A stretch of DNA of 64,000 bases from Corynebacterium marambiense (GCF_016342275.1 NZ_JAEIOT010000011.1:181212-245211); one strand, 5' to 3'; positions 18,143-28,032 are shown, counted from the stretch's first letter. Program-made: numbers and translations. Notes: generated by a model from the letters alone, not told the origin.

Positions 18143-19227
18143 GCCACACCATCAGGACACGCGTCACCGCGATCGCCGCGCTGGCCGCGCTCACACTCGC
18201 CGGCTGCTCGTCGGACCCGGAACCCACGGCGGATTCCGGTACATCCGGAACGTCCACGGCGACCGCGGCTTCCGGGGGCGCCACGGGCACTGACCGGGAG
18301 AGCGATACCGACCGGCAGAAAATCCCGCGGCTGCGGGCCTATCTGCACAGCACCATGGCGTTCGGCGCGCCGATGATCAACTTCGACAAGGACGGTGAGC
18401 TCCGGGAGTACGCCGACGAGATCGACGTCGACTACTGGGACAGCGTCGATCAGCTGCGTGCCGCGATGATGCAGGGCGACGCCCAGGTCGCGGCCACTCC
18501 GGCGTACACCGCCGCGAACCTCTACAACAAGGGGATCGATGTTCGCCTCATCGGCCAGGTCGTGTGGGGGATGCTCTATGTTCTCGGGCCCGACACCGCG
18601 GAGGAGGGCAACTGGGACGAGCTGAAGGGACAGAAGGTTGCGGTCGTCATGCCGGGGGAGATGGTCGACCTCGTGTTCAGCTACCTCCTGGCGGAGAACG
18701 GCCTGGACAAGGAGTCCGACATCACCTACGTACCGGTGAATGATCCGCGGCAGGCGGTCGGCATGCTCGCCAAGGGAGAGGTCGACTGGGCCGTGCTCCC
18801 GGAACACCTAGCCACCGTCGCGCTGAAGAAGACCGCGGAATCCGGGAAAAACCTCAAGCGCGTGTTCAATCTCCAGGAGGAGTACGGCAAGGCCACCGGC
18901 GGACCGGCGCGATTCCCCATGGCCGGCCTGATCATGCCCGGTGAGCTCGTTGACGCCCACCCGGAGCTCCCGGCCGCGATCCTCGACGAGGTCACCGACA
19001 CCACGGCGAAGGTCAACGGCGGTGACGATGCCACGATTAAGGCGATCGCCGAGCAGTACGAGATGCCCGAGCAGCTTGTCCGGGACATCATCCCCCGCCT
19101 CAACCTCGAGGTTGTCCCCGCATCAGAGTCGCGGAAACAGTACGAGGAGTTCCTGAAGATTCTCGCCACCGTCAACCCGGACGTCTACGGCGGGACCCTG
19201 CCGGATGACCGGTTCTACGCCGAGTAG
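18139..19227 (+). CDS. ABC importer substrate-binding lipoprotein (NMT1/SsuA-like)
   Basis: 362 aa from the ATG at 18139. A lipoprotein signal ends in LAGC, followed by a Ser/Thr/Gly-rich linker to about residue 60. The body has the two-lobed fold of the NMT1/SsuA group (DQLRAAMMQGDAQVAATPAYTAANL, LKGQKVAVVMPGEMVDLVFSYLL, GEVDWAVLPEHLATVAL). It captures a small solute outside the membrane. Sulfonates, nitrate and thiamine precursors are all handled by this family; the thi genes elsewhere in the window are not linked to it, and no TPP riboswitch precedes this operon. Confidence 0.87.
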   Translation: MSHTIRTRVTAIAALAALTLAGCSSDPEPTADSGTSGTSTATAASGGATGTDRESDTDRQKIPRLRAYLHSTMAFGAPMINFDKDGELREYADEIDVDYWDSVDQLRAAMMQGDAQVAATPAYTAANLYNKGIDVRLIGQVVWGMLYVLGPDTAEEGNWDELKGQKVAVVMPGEMVDLVFSYLLAENGLDKESDITYVPVNDPRQAVGMLAKGEVDWAVLPEHLATVALKKTAESGKNLKRVFNLQEEYGKATGGPARFPMAGLIMPGELVDAHPELPAAILDEVTDTTAKVNGGDDATIKAIAEQYEMPEQLVRDIIPRLNLEVVPASESRKQYEEFLKILATVNPDVYGGTLPDDRFYAE

Positions 19228-19230
19228 GCG

Positions 19231-20022
19231 ATGAAGCCCGACACCTCCCCGCCCACCGGGTCCAGGCATCCGGTCGCCTGGATTCTCGCCGGGGCCGTCG
19301 TGCTCGTGCTCTGCTGGCATGGTGTGAGCATCGGTCAGCTCGAGTACGTTCTGCCGGGACCGGTGCGCACCGCACGGGCGCTGGGCGGGCTCATGACGGA
19401 CCCGGGCTTCTGGGCGGCACTCGGGCTGACCCTGGCGCGGGCCGCCGGTGGTCTCCTCTGCGGCGTCGGGGTCGGTCTCGCGTGGGGGATCCTCGGCGGA
19501 GTGTGGATCCGGGCCTCGTGGTTCGGCCAAACCTTGCTCCAGGTGCTGTTGTCCACCCCACCGATCATTCTCGTGATCCTCGGGCTCACCTGGCTGGGGG
19601 CCAACGGCTGGGTCGCCGTGCTCGTCGTCGCCCTGGTGACGACACCACTGATCGCCGCGACGACGGAGGAGGCGATCCGGGGCATCGACCGCGATCTCGT
19701 CGAGATGTCCCGGGTCTTCGGTCTCTCCCGCGCGGCGATCATCACCCGAGTGATCCATCCCATGGTCGCACCCCCAGTGCTCGCCGCGACGACGGTGGCG
19801 CTGGGGCAGGGGATCCGGGTCGCCGTCATGGCGGAACTCCTCTCCACCGCATCCGGTGTCGGCGGTGCCGTGCGCATGGCGCAGATCAACATCGACACGC
19901 CGACCATCTTCGCCTACGCGGTGGTGCTCACGGCCGTCACGTTCGCCCTCGACAGGTCGGTGGTCCAGCCGCTGCGGGAGCGCGCCAACAGCTACCGCGG
20001 CACCTCCGGATCAACCGTCTGA
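19231..20022 (+). CDS. ABC importer permease (BPD family)
   Basis: 263 aa with about six membrane helices. The EAA loop typical of importers is seen as ATTEEAIRGIDRDLVEMSRVFGLSRAAIITRVIHPM. It starts 3 nt after the binding-protein stop and completes the ATPase-binding protein-permease operon. Confidence 0.9.
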   Translation: MKPDTSPPTGSRHPVAWILAGAVVLVLCWHGVSIGQLEYVLPGPVRTARALGGLMTDPGFWAALGLTLARAAGGLLCGVGVGLAWGILGGVWIRASWFGQTLLQVLLSTPPIILVILGLTWLGANGWVAVLVVALVTTPLIAATTEEAIRGIDRDLVEMSRVFGLSRAAIITRVIHPMVAPPVLAATTVALGQGIRVAVMAELLSTASGVGGAVRMAQINIDTPTIFAYAVVLTAVTFALDRSVVQPLRERANSYRGTSGSTV

Positions 20023-20148
20023 CGGTGCGGACGCCGACGCCCGTTCACCGCGGTGGCGTAGAGTACAACCGGCTGAGCCCGTCGCCCGCCACTGACCGTT
20101 GCCGCACCCGACGGGATCCGACCGAGACACCATCGATCCGAAAGAAAC

Positions 20149-20154
20149 TACCCT
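20149..20154 (+). promoter_or_regulatory. -10 box TACCCT for a leaderless start
   Basis: TACCCT is followed by exactly 6 nt (aaacag) and the ATG at 20161. Confidence 0.5.
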
Positions 20155-20160
20155 AAACAG

Positions 20161-21315
20161 ATGGCCAGGCGAACATCCTCCGTGCCCAATCCGGCAGCTG
20201 TGGTCAAGGAGCTGCTGCGCCCCGGTGTCCAACGACTGCGGCTCAGCTGGATCTCGATCCTGCAGGGCGGCATAGCCGCGGGTCTGTCCTGGTGGGTCGC
20301 GGTGAACCTCTTCGGCCACGAATCGGTGTTCTTCGCGCCGATGGCCGCGATCATCGTCATCGGGCTCACCGGCGGCGAACGGCTCCGACGCGCGGTGGAA
20401 CTCAACATCGGTGTGCCCCTCGGCGTCGGGATCGGTGACCTCCTGGTCACCTGGCTCGGCACCGGCACCTGGCAGATGACGCTCATCGTGTTCCTCGCGC
20501 TGACGGTGGCCGTGCTCGTCGACAAATCCCCCCTCGTGTCCACCCAGGCGGCCATCGGCGTCGTGCTCATCGCCACGATCTTCCCGCCCGGTTCATCCGG
20601 AGGCATCGACCGGATGCTCGATGCGTTCATCGGCGGTACCGTCGGCATCATCGTCATCGCGCTGCTCCCAGACTCGCCGCTCCGCGGCGGGCGTCATGAG
20701 ATCGCCACCATCCTCACCATCGCCGGACAGGTCCTCAAGAAGGTCGCCGTCGACCTGGCCGACGGCAACACGAAGGGCATCAAATCGGCGCTGCAGGAGG
20801 CGCGCGGCACCCAGGCGAACATCAACAACCTCATCGCCGCAGCGAAGACCGGTCAGGAGGCGGCGACGGTCTCCCCGTTGCACTGGCGGAACCGGCGCCG
20901 GGTGAAATCTCTGATGCGAACCCTGAACCCCGTGGACAATGCCATGCGCAATACCCGGGTGCTCGCGCGCCGGGCGCTGGTGCTTACCGAAGACGGTGAC
21001 GACGTCAGCGCCCGCCAGATCGCTGTTCTCGAGGAGATCGCCGACATCATGGTCGCCCTCGGCGCCCTGTTCGAGCGGGGGGAACAGATCGGTTCCTCCG
21101 AGCGGATCCCGCAGCTCGTCCGGCGGCTCCGCGTACTGGGGGCGATGACCGGCCCGGAGGTCGCCGACCAGAAGGTGCTGTCCGCGCAGATGATCCTCGG
21201 TCAGTCCCGCTCGATCATCGTCGATCTTCTCCAGATCTGCGGCATGTCCCGCAAGTCGGCGCAGGCGGTACTGGCCCCGACCAGCGCGCACCCGCACGTC
21301 GATCCCGAGGTGTAG
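20161..21315 (+). CDS. FUSC/aromatic-acid-exporter-like membrane protein
   Basis: 384 aa. Residues about 25-175 carry five or six hydrophobic segments in the manner of FUSC/ArAE proteins (ISILQGGIAAGLSWWVAVNLFG, MAAIIVIGLTGGERLRRAVELNIGVPLG). A soluble helical half of about 200 residues follows. Such proteins are thought to export aromatic or organic acids; the substrate here is unknown. It is transcribed separately from the ABC operon by its own leaderless promoter. Confidence 0.75.
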   Translation: MARRTSSVPNPAAVVKELLRPGVQRLRLSWISILQGGIAAGLSWWVAVNLFGHESVFFAPMAAIIVIGLTGGERLRRAVELNIGVPLGVGIGDLLVTWLGTGTWQMTLIVFLALTVAVLVDKSPLVSTQAAIGVVLIATIFPPGSSGGIDRMLDAFIGGTVGIIVIALLPDSPLRGGRHEIATILTIAGQVLKKVAVDLADGNTKGIKSALQEARGTQANINNLIAAAKTGQEAATVSPLHWRNRRRVKSLMRTLNPVDNAMRNTRVLARRALVLTEDGDDVSARQIAVLEEIADIMVALGALFERGEQIGSSERIPQLVRRLRVLGAMTGPEVADQKVLSAQMILGQSRSIIVDLLQICGMSRKSAQAVLAPTSAHPHVDPEV

Positions 21316-21505
21316 CTCTGCGCGGCGTCGTGGAGCACCGGGAAACCCCGGACGCCGATCCCACGGCAACCGTACGGGGTACAACCGGTGATGTAGGCCG
21401 CCCGCCGTCGGCCGTTCAGTGACGGGAATGAAACCCTGGAAGGCCGTGGGCAGGCCGGATTAATGACCGCGTCCCGCGCAGGGGAGAGAGGTAGAGGGAA
21501 CGATC

Positions 21506-21697
21506 ATGGACCGGAACGTCGTCCAGTCACGTCCAGTGTGGGCGGCCTTCGCCGCGCTGGTGCTCGTTCTCATCGCCAACCTGCTGGTCAACGGCTGGCA
21601 GCTCACCGGCGGATTCGCCCTTCTGGCGGTCACCGCGGTGATCGTGCTCGTTGCCGTCATAGCCCGTGCGGGGAAGCAGGAGGACCCGGCCTCCTGA
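21506..21697 (+). CDS. Small two-helix membrane protein
   Basis: 63 aa. The ATG has the ribosome site GAGGGAA 7 nt upstream. Two hydrophobic segments (PVWAAFAALVLVLIANLLV and FALLAVTAVIVLVAVIA) are joined by a short polar turn, with a basic tail. No family recognised. Confidence 0.6.
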   Translation: MDRNVVQSRPVWAAFAALVLVLIANLLVNGWQLTGGFALLAVTAVIVLVAVIARAGKQEDPAS

Positions 21698-21734
21698 GTG
21701 CTGGTGGGGGCGCCGCCGCGGTATGTGGTGCGGG

Positions 21735-22637
21735 TCAGGGTTGCCGGACGATCTGCAGGTCCCGCAGGTGCCGGTAGAACGTCACCCGCTCCGCGGGGCG
21801 AGACCGAGAAACGTCGTCCACGGTGATCCGCAGATTCGGCCCGCCGGCCTGGAGCGCTCGGCCCGTGAGCAGGGTCGTCGGATCGACCGTCCCCGACGGC
21901 CGCGCCCGCCGGAGGATCCGGTCGATGAGGCCGCCGGGTACCGGCTCGAGGGGGGTGTCGGCGACCACGGCGGCGATCCCCGGGGCGTCGAGCATGGGAA
22001 CGAGCCGGGCACCGTAGAAACCGGTGCGGGGTGCTCGCTGTCCCGCCTGGTGGTTGAGCAGCGTGTCGTCGTCGACGATGACCTCGCCGGTCATCTCCGC
22101 GGCGGGGTCGAAACAGGAGACCGTGGCGCTGCCCGCGACCGCGACCGCGGAGTCGTCCCGGATCAGCGGAGCCGGGTGGACGTGCCCGCCCAGTGCGAGG
22201 GCGAGGGCGTCGAGGGGATCGGCGGGAAGCCCGAAATTGGCCGCCGCCGGGGAACCGGGATCGACTGGAACGTATCCGACCTCGACCCACATCCGGTCCG
22301 AGCGCATCAACCTGGTCAGCACCGCCGACAGAGCCGCATCCGAGCCGCAGACGACCACCCGCAGCACTTCCTCCGGTTCCTGGGGGGCGCGTTCCGGGGT
22401 ACCGAGGTGGTCGACGTCGGGTCGCTTCGCGATCTCATCCAGGCCCGGGGTTGGGTCGACGGGGAGAACGGTGCGCGCCGCCTCGTCCAGGGGAGTGAGA
22501 TCCCGGCGCGTCGGGATGGCGGGAAGCTCCAGCACCTCGAGGGTGTCGACACCGTGGAGCCCCCGGACGTCGTCGAGCACGGACCGGTTGACCGGTAAAT
22601 CGTCCGGGCCGCCACAGGCGAGGAAGAGTACGTGCAT
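21735..22637 (-). CDS. Conserved hypothetical protein, possible NAD/diacylglycerol kinase-like fold
   Basis: 300 aa from the ATG at 22637 (a GTG two codons upstream is too close to the -10 box). It begins MHVLFLACGGPDDLP and has an Rossmann-like opening with alternating helices and strands (LRVVVCGSDAALSAVLTRLMR) and ends LRDLQIVRQP. A weak resemblance to kinase-like folds binding nucleotides is an impression only. It diverges from purA with 106 nt between starts. Confidence 0.6.
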   Translation of the reverse strand: MHVLFLACGGPDDLPVNRSVLDDVRGLHGVDTLEVLELPAIPTRRDLTPLDEAARTVLPVDPTPGLDEIAKRPDVDHLGTPERAPQEPEEVLRVVVCGSDAALSAVLTRLMRSDRMWVEVGYVPVDPGSPAAANFGLPADPLDALALALGGHVHPAPLIRDDSAVAVAGSATVSCFDPAAEMTGEVIVDDDTLLNHQAGQRAPRTGFYGARLVPMLDAPGIAAVVADTPLEPVPGGLIDRILRRARPSGTVDPTTLLTGRALQAGGPNLRITVDDVSRSRPAERVTFYRHLRDLQIVRQP

Positions 22638-22645
22638 GGTCACAG

Positions 22646-22651
22646 ATGATA
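22646..22651 (-). promoter_or_regulatory. -10 box TATCAT for a leaderless start
   Basis: TATCAT on the minus strand ends 8 nt before the ATG at 22637. On the opposite strand TAGGAT at 22671-22676 is the likely purA -10. Confidence 0.4.
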
Positions 22652-22743
22652 CGCCCCGGGGTGTGGAGGGTAGGATGGTAAGACGTCTGTGCCGCCCGCG
22701 ATGCGGCGAAGCTGTCGAGCAATCGGAAGAGGCGTGTTAAACC

Positions 22744-24033
22744 ATGGCCGCAATTGTTGTAGTCGGAGCCCAATGGGGCGACGAGGGTAAAGGTAAGGCC
22801 ACCGACATCCTCGGATGCCAGGTCGATTACGTGGTCAAGCCGAACGGCGGTAACAACGCCGGGCACACCGTCGTCGTCGGCGGTGAGAAGTACGAGCTGA
22901 AGCTCCTTCCCGCAGGTGTGCTGAGTGAGAACGCCGTCCCCGTGCTGGGCAACGGCGTGGTGATCAACCTGGAGGCCCTGTTCGACGAGATCGACGGCCT
23001 TGAAGCCCGTGGGGCGAATGCCTCCCGGCTGCGGATCTCCGCCAACGCCCACGTCGTTGCGCCGTACCACCAGGTGCTTGATCGGGTGCAGGAGCGTTTC
23101 CTGGGTAAGCGTGCGATCGGCACCACGGGTCGTGGGATCGGCCCGACCTACGCGGACAAGGTCTCCCGCGTCGGTATCCGTGTGCAGGACATCTTTGACG
23201 AGTCGATTCTGCGCCAGAAGGTCACCTCCGCGTTGGATGTGAAGAACCAGATCCTGGTCAAGATGTACAACCGCAAGGCGATCGACCCGGAGCAGATCGT
23301 CGACTACTTCCTGTCCTATGCCGACCGGCTTGAGCCGATGGTCATTGAGGCGGAGTTGGAGCTCAACCGCGCCCTCGACGAGGGTAAGCACGTGCTCATG
23401 GAGGGCGGCCAGGCGACGATGCTCGACGTCGACCACGGCACCTACCCCTTCGTGACGTCCTCGAACCCGACTGCCGGCGGGGCGTGTGTCGGGTCCGGTA
23501 TCGGCCCGACCCGGATCACCTCGTCCCTGGGCATCATCAAGGCCTACACCACCCGCGTCGGCGCGGGCCCGTTCCCGACGGAGCTGTTCGACAAGTGGGG
23601 CGAGTTCCTGCAGACCACCGGCGGCGAGGTCGGCGTGAACACCGGCCGCAAGCGCCGCTGCGGCTGGTACGACTCGGTCGTCGCGCGCTACGCCAGCCGG
23701 GTCAACGGCTTCACCGACCTGTTCGTGACCAAGCTCGACGTGCTGACCGGTATCGGTGAGATTCCTATCTGCGTCGCCTACGACGTGGACGGCAGACGTT
23801 TCGACGAGATGCCCACCAGCCAGTCCGATTTCCACCATGCCGAGCCCATCTACGAGACGATGCCCGCGTGGGAGGAGGACATCACCGGGTGCCGGACCTT
23901 CGGAGAGCTGCCGCAGCGCGCGCAGGATTACCTCAACCGCCTGGAGGAGCTGTCCGGCTGCCGCATTTCCTATGTCGGGGTCGGCCCGGGTCGGGACCAG
24001 ACCATCGTCATCAACGACGTGATGGAGTCCTAG
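22744..24033 (+). CDS. purA: Adenylosuccinate synthetase
   Basis: 429 aa, full length. It joins IMP and aspartate using GTP, the first step toward AMP. The N-terminal GTP loop [18 protein letters not shown], the [11 protein letters not shown] loop and [13 protein letters not shown] are all present. The ribosome site GGAAGAGG lies upstream, and the leader from the TAGGAT -10 is about 60 nt. A terminator follows. Confidence 0.97.
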   Translation: MAAIVVVGAQWGDEGKGKATDILGCQVDYVVKPNGGNNAGHTVVVGGEKYELKLLPAGVLSENAVPVLGNGVVINLEALFDEIDGLEARGANASRLRISANAHVVAPYHQVLDRVQERFLGKRAIGTTGRGIGPTYADKVSRVGIRVQDIFDESILRQKVTSALDVKNQILVKMYNRKAIDPEQIVDYFLSYADRLEPMVIEAELELNRALDEGKHVLMEGGQATMLDVDHGTYPFVTSSNPTAGGACVGSGIGPTRITSSLGIIKAYTTRVGAGPFPTELFDKWGEFLQTTGGEVGVNTGRKRRCGWYDSVVARYASRVNGFTDLFVTKLDVLTGIGEIPICVAYDVDGRRFDEMPTSQSDFHHAEPIYETMPAWEEDITGCRTFGELPQRAQDYLNRLEELSGCRISYVGVGPGRDQTIVINDVMES

Positions 24034-24048
24034 TCTCCGTTTTGCTGG

Positions 24049-24080
24049 AACCCTGTTCCCTCCTGTGGGGGAGCGGGGTT
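24049..24080 (+). terminator. Intrinsic terminator after purA
   Basis: A 12-bp stem with two G-U pairs (24049-24060 with 24069-24080) and an 8-nt loop is followed by a T-rich stretch. Confidence 0.65.
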
Positions 24081-24161
24081 TCATTCATTCCTGCCGAAGT
24101 GTATCGGTCCTGTTCAGGTGGGGCGAATGATGCGTGTCGACGGTGATCTGGGTGGTGGGGT

Positions 24162-24187
24162 GGAATGCGGCGGACAAAGTTGCGGTT
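24162..24187 (+). promoter_or_regulatory. SigH-like promoter of the DoxX gene
   Basis: GGAAT (24162-24166), 18 nt and GTT (24185-24187) match the SigH consensus GGAAT-N16-19-GTT, about 85 nt before the ATG at 24273. Confidence 0.5.
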
Positions 24188-24272
24188 GTGTCAACAAGAT
24201 GCGAAAGCGCAGCATCCCCGATTCTCCGGGACATCCCGGGGAACACAATCCAGTACCCATCAAGGAGCCTCC

Positions 24273-24719
24273 ATGACCCGCACCTCGACCGACACCGGTC
24301 TCCTGATCATCCGAATCATCTTCGGCGTCATCCTCACCGCCCACGGATTCCAGAAACTCTTCCTCATCGGCCCGGGGCAGGTCGGTGAGACGTTCTCGCA
24401 GATCTCCAGCCTTCCCGCCCCTGGGATCATGGCGTGGATCGCCATCCTCGTTGAACTCCTCGGTGGACTGGCCCTCATCGTCGGCATCGCGACCCGGATC
24501 GCCGCTGCGGCCGCGGCCCTCGTCATGGCCGGGGCGATGGTCACGGTGCACCTGGGCAACGGATTCTTCAGCATGGACGGTGGAATCGAGTACACCCTCA
24601 TGCTCACGGCGGTCGGTGTCGCACTCGTCCTGACTGGTGCCGGCCGGTTCAGCCTTGACGCGAAACTGGAGCGCGGTACCCGGGAGCAGGCCGCCACCGT
24701 TCACACGACTCAGGTATGA
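24273..24719 (+). CDS. DoxX-family membrane protein
   Basis: 148 aa from the ATG at 24273 with ribosome site AAGGAG. Four membrane helices of the DoxX type begin LLIIRIIFGVILTAHGFQKLF, and GIMAWIAILVELLGGLALIVGIATR is also typical. In mycobacteria DoxX works with superoxide dismutase and a sulfurtransferase against oxidative stress; the SigH-like promoter here agrees with a thiol-stress role, but that is inference. Confidence 0.85.
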   Translation: MTRTSTDTGLLIIRIIFGVILTAHGFQKLFLIGPGQVGETFSQISSLPAPGIMAWIAILVELLGGLALIVGIATRIAAAAAALVMAGAMVTVHLGNGFFSMDGGIEYTLMLTAVGVALVLTGAGRFSLDAKLERGTREQAATVHTTQV

Positions 24720-24755
24720 CACCGGCGGGTGAATCAACCCGCAGGGAAAAGAAAA

Positions 24756-24792
24756 GGGGAGGCGCCCCGGTTGATCCGGGTGGCGCCTCCCC
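24756..24792. terminator. Bidirectional terminator between convergent genes
   Basis: An 11-bp perfect stem (24756-24766 with 24782-24792) with a 15-nt loop sits between the DoxX gene and the convergent permease. A-rich sequence precedes it, giving a U-tract for the minus-strand transcript. Confidence 0.75.
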
Positions 24793-24809
24793 GCATTCGA
24801 TGTGATTCC

Positions 24810-26387
24810 TCAGACGTACTTCCGAACTGTGGCGAAGATCTCCGGCCACGACCTGTCCAGCTTCCGGGTCGACACCACGATCCCCACCAGGAACACGCCG
24901 GTCGAGACCAGCACGACCCAGGCGGCACCGCCCAGGAACAGCCCTGATCCGAGGCCGTGGCCCCTACCGATCACCATCATGATGATCCCGGGCAACAGCG
25001 GCAGCCAGACACCGAGCAGACCACCGAATGCCGCGATGAACGCGGCCCCGGAGTATCCGGACCTGTCCTTCATCGGGTTCGTTCCGGGACGGGCGGCGGG
25101 GAAGGGGTTGAACACGCTGAGCAATGACCCGAAGCCGAGTGCTGCGGGGATCGCCCCGATCGTCGTCACCGCCGTGAGCACCCACAGCGTCGAGAACCCG
25201 CTGATCACCCCGAGTGCGGTGTTGTAGAGGAGGACGGTGGGCACCGAGATGGTGGCGGCCACCGCAGCCTGGGCACGCACCATCACCCGCGCCGGGACAC
25301 CGGTGGTCATGTGCACCCAGTTCGCCGGGCCGTCGTAGCCGTAGGCGTTGGCGACGTACTGCGTCGCCGCCGCGGCCATCATGTACGCGCCGAACCACTC
25401 CATGCTGTTGTCCTCGTTCGTCGCCCCGAGAACCAGGAAAAACACCGAGAACAAGGGCAGCGAGATCAGGCTGTAGAGCAACCGCGAGTCCCGTACCCAG
25501 TACAGGAGCCCGCGCGAGTAGACGGCTCCGCCGACCGTCTCCGGAACCCCGGGCAACATCAACCGCCCCCGCAGCCGCGTGCGGGAACCGGAACCGGTTT
25601 CGGTGACCTGGGTGAAGGACCTCGTCAGAGCCCGGTGCCACGCCCCCCAGAGCATCGGGAGAAGGACGACGCCGATGGCCGCCTGCAGTACGGCGGCTCC
25701 CCAGGCGCCGTCCGCGAGACTGCCCGCGGCACCGCCCGCCCCGCCGAAAGGCGTGTAGCCGAGGATCCGGGTGATCCTCGCGGTATCCACACCGATCGCC
25801 GAGTTCACCACCATGTTGAAACCGATGATGATGAGGATGAACACCACACCGCTGGCCATGGACAGCTTCTCCCGCCGGGACCGCCCACCGGACAGCACGC
25901 CGAGAAGGATCCACGCCTCGGCGCCGCAGATACTCAACGCCAGTGCCGCGACGACGGCCAGGAACCAGAACGGGATGACCCACGCGTGACCGGTGAGCAC
26001 CAGGCCAACGGTGCCGAAGCCGAATGTGATCACCGAGTTCAGCACCGCGAGGTAACCGCGGGACTGGAGGAACGCCGCCAGAATGAAACCCGGGAGTAGC
26101 TGCCGTGCGTCCACCGGCAGTGGGGCGAACCAGGCCGGGGTGAGCTGATTCTCACTGGACGGGTAGATGAACGCGAGCACCCAGTACGCGAGCACCCCCA
26201 CCCCGAGTGGCAGGGAGAGCGCGGACTGGTTCCCGTCCATCTGCTCTGTGAGGGACAACCCGCCGAGGGACAGTGCGCCGATCACGCCGTAGACCCAGAT
26301 GAAGATGATCATGAACCACTGAGACGGCTGCGCCTTCAGGGACCGTTTCCGCAGGGTGCGGTGGAGCTGGATCAGGGTGCGGGTCAC
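24810..26387 (-). CDS. ABC exporter membrane subunit (large, ABC-2-like)
   Basis: 525 aa from a GTG at 26387 that overlaps the ATPase stop (GTGA). About 12 hydrophobic segments are spread over the length, from IIFIWVYGVIGALSLGGL to VVLVSTGVFLVGIVVS. It pairs with the ATPase encoded just upstream. Substrate unknown. Confidence 0.8.
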   Translation of the reverse strand: MTRTLIQLHRTLRKRSLKAQPSQWFMIIFIWVYGVIGALSLGGLSLTEQMDGNQSALSLPLGVGVLAYWVLAFIYPSSENQLTPAWFAPLPVDARQLLPGFILAAFLQSRGYLAVLNSVITFGFGTVGLVLTGHAWVIPFWFLAVVAALALSICGAEAWILLGVLSGGRSRREKLSMASGVVFILIIIGFNMVVNSAIGVDTARITRILGYTPFGGAGGAAGSLADGAWGAAVLQAAIGVVLLPMLWGAWHRALTRSFTQVTETGSGSRTRLRGRLMLPGVPETVGGAVYSRGLLYWVRDSRLLYSLISLPLFSVFFLVLGATNEDNSMEWFGAYMMAAAATQYVANAYGYDGPANWVHMTTGVPARVMVRAQAAVAATISVPTVLLYNTALGVISGFSTLWVLTAVTTIGAIPAALGFGSLLSVFNPFPAARPGTNPMKDRSGYSGAAFIAAFGGLLGVWLPLLPGIIMMVIGRGHGLGSGLFLGGAAWVVLVSTGVFLVGIVVSTRKLDRSWPEIFATVRKYV

Positions 26388-27232
26388 TGGGCAGCACCCG
26401 CGCCGGGCTGGCCCGGGGCTGTCGCCGATCCGAGCCAACCGAGGGAGCCCTCGTCGAGATCGCCGCCACCGACCAGGTTGATGAACGCGTCACTCAACGA
26501 TCCGGAGCCCCGGACGTCATCGACGGTCCCGGAGGCGACGACCCGGCCACCGGCGATCAGCGCGACGTGGTCGCAGAGTCCCTCCACCAGCTCCATCACG
26601 TGGGAACTCATCACGACGGTGCCGCCGCCGCGCACGAAGGCGTTGAGGATCGAGCGGATCACCCGGCCCGAGACCGGGTCGACCGCCTCGAAGGGCTCAT
26701 CGAGGATCAGGATCCGCGGCCGGTGCAGCAGGGCGCCCGCGAGCAGAATTTTCTTGGTCATGCCCGCCGAATAGTCGACGATGAGCTTCTCCCCGGCGTC
26801 GGTCAACGCCAGGGCATCCAGCAGGCCGCGGGCGCGCTCGGCGATGGTCGCCGGGTCCATCCCCCGCAACCGCCCGAGATACTCGAGATACTCGGCTCCA
26901 CTGAGCCGGTCAAATGTGGGCAGCCCGTCGGCGAGCAGACCGTAGGCCCGCTTCGCTTCGAGGGCACCGCCACCCCAGACATCGGCGCCGCACACCCAGG
27001 TCGCGCCCGTGTCCGGGCGGAGCAGACCCGTGGCGATGGTGATCGCCGTCGTCTTCCCGGCACCGTTGGGGCCGACGATCCCGTAGAAACTCCCGTGGGG
27101 GATGTCCAGGGACAGGTCCGCGACCGCAGGGTTATCCCCGAACCGTTTGGTGACACCGCGCCAGGCGAGCGCCACCGAGGTGGGATCAGGAGCCAGGGAG
27201 TCGAGATGTGCTGAATTGGTGGGAAGAGTCAT
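26384..27232 (-). CDS. ABC exporter ATPase
   Basis: 282 aa from the ATG at 27232. Walker A GPNGAGKTT, signature-like YSAGMTKKILLAGAL and Walker B ILILDEPFEAVD are present. The signature is SAGM rather than LSGG, as in several CcmA/drug-exporter relatives. A weak -10-like CACACT lies 6 nt before the ATG. It forms a two-gene operon with the membrane subunit. Confidence 0.87.
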   Translation of the reverse strand: MTLPTNSAHLDSLAPDPTSVALAWRGVTKRFGDNPAVADLSLDIPHGSFYGIVGPNGAGKTTAITIATGLLRPDTGATWVCGADVWGGGALEAKRAYGLLADGLPTFDRLSGAEYLEYLGRLRGMDPATIAERARGLLDALALTDAGEKLIVDYSAGMTKKILLAGALLHRPRILILDEPFEAVDPVSGRVIRSILNAFVRGGGTVVMSSHVMELVEGLCDHVALIAGGRVVASGTVDDVRGSGSLSDAFINLVGGGDLDEGSLGWLGSATAPGQPGAGAAQ

Positions 27233-27330
27233 AGAGACAGTGTGCGTCCCCCCGGAGTGGGGCCGCAAGGCTTCCCGTCAGAATCAACCCGTGGGTTGGC
27301 AGGCGGTGTGGTCCGCCCGCCACCACCGAT

Positions 27331-27843
27331 CTAGTCCCGGTCGATGGACGGAACCACGGGCTGCTCGGCCGACCACGGGAACACGATCCACTCGTCGGTG
27401 TGCTTCCACACGAAGTCGGGTCGGATCACCGACTGCGACTTGCCGTACAGCACGGCGGAACGACACTCCGCGCCGGCCTTCTCCAGGATCTCGAGGACGA
27501 GGGCCAGGGTCCGCCCGGAATCGGCGACGTCGTCGACGACGAGCAGCTTCTTACCGGTGATCGCGGAGGTGTCCAACAGCGGCTCGAGCAGCACCGGGTC
27601 GGGCAGGGTCTCGTGGACGTCGGTGTAGAACTCGACGTTCATCGTATCGGCGAGCTTCACCCCCATCGCGTAGCTCAGCGCACCCGCCGGAAGAAGGCCA
27701 CCGCGGGCGACGGCGATGATGATCTCCGGGTCGAAGTCGCTGTCCACCACGATCTGGGCGAGCTCCCGGGAGGCGGTACCGAAGCCCTCCCAGGTCAGAA
27801 TTTCCTTGGTCTCGAGATCAGTCGAGTCTGCATGGTAGGCCAT
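27331..27843 (-). CDS. Purine phosphoribosyltransferase-like protein
   Basis: 170 aa from the ATG at 27843. The PRPP motif LLVVDDVADSGRTLALVLEIL and the earlier IIIAVARGGLLPAGALSYAMG are those of type I phosphoribosyltransferases of the xanthine/guanine group. It would salvage a purine base with PRPP. The base cannot be fixed from sequence. It is divergent from purT, another purine gene. Confidence 0.8.
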   Translation of the reverse strand: MAYHADSTDLETKEILTWEGFGTASRELAQIVVDSDFDPEIIIAVARGGLLPAGALSYAMGVKLADTMNVEFYTDVHETLPDPVLLEPLLDTSAITGKKLLVVDDVADSGRTLALVLEILEKAGAECRSAVLYGKSQSVIRPDFVWKHTDEWIVFPWSAEQPVVPSIDRD

Positions 27844-27849
27844 GGGTCG

Positions 27850-27855
27850 ATGGTA
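27850..27855 (-). promoter_or_regulatory. -10 box TACCAT for a leaderless start
   Basis: TACCAT on the minus strand ends 6 nt before the ATG at 27843. Confidence 0.45.
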
Positions 27856-28032
27856 GCGGTTCCGGCCCTGTGATGCCGCACGCAATGCCCCACCAGTGTC
27901 TGCCCCCGGCGCACATGGCGGGCACCGCGCTGCGGCACAGGCGCCCTGTGTGTGCTCACGCTCCCGCGCGGTCCGCTCCTGTGCGATACTGCACCACGAG
28001 AAACACCCCGTAGCGACGTGAGGACACAGCAC

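Noticed and set aside
17465..20022. Importer assigned to thiamine precursor uptake because thi genes are in the window
   Set aside because: It is over 30 kb from the thi genes, has no TPP riboswitch, and the binding-protein family serves many solutes.
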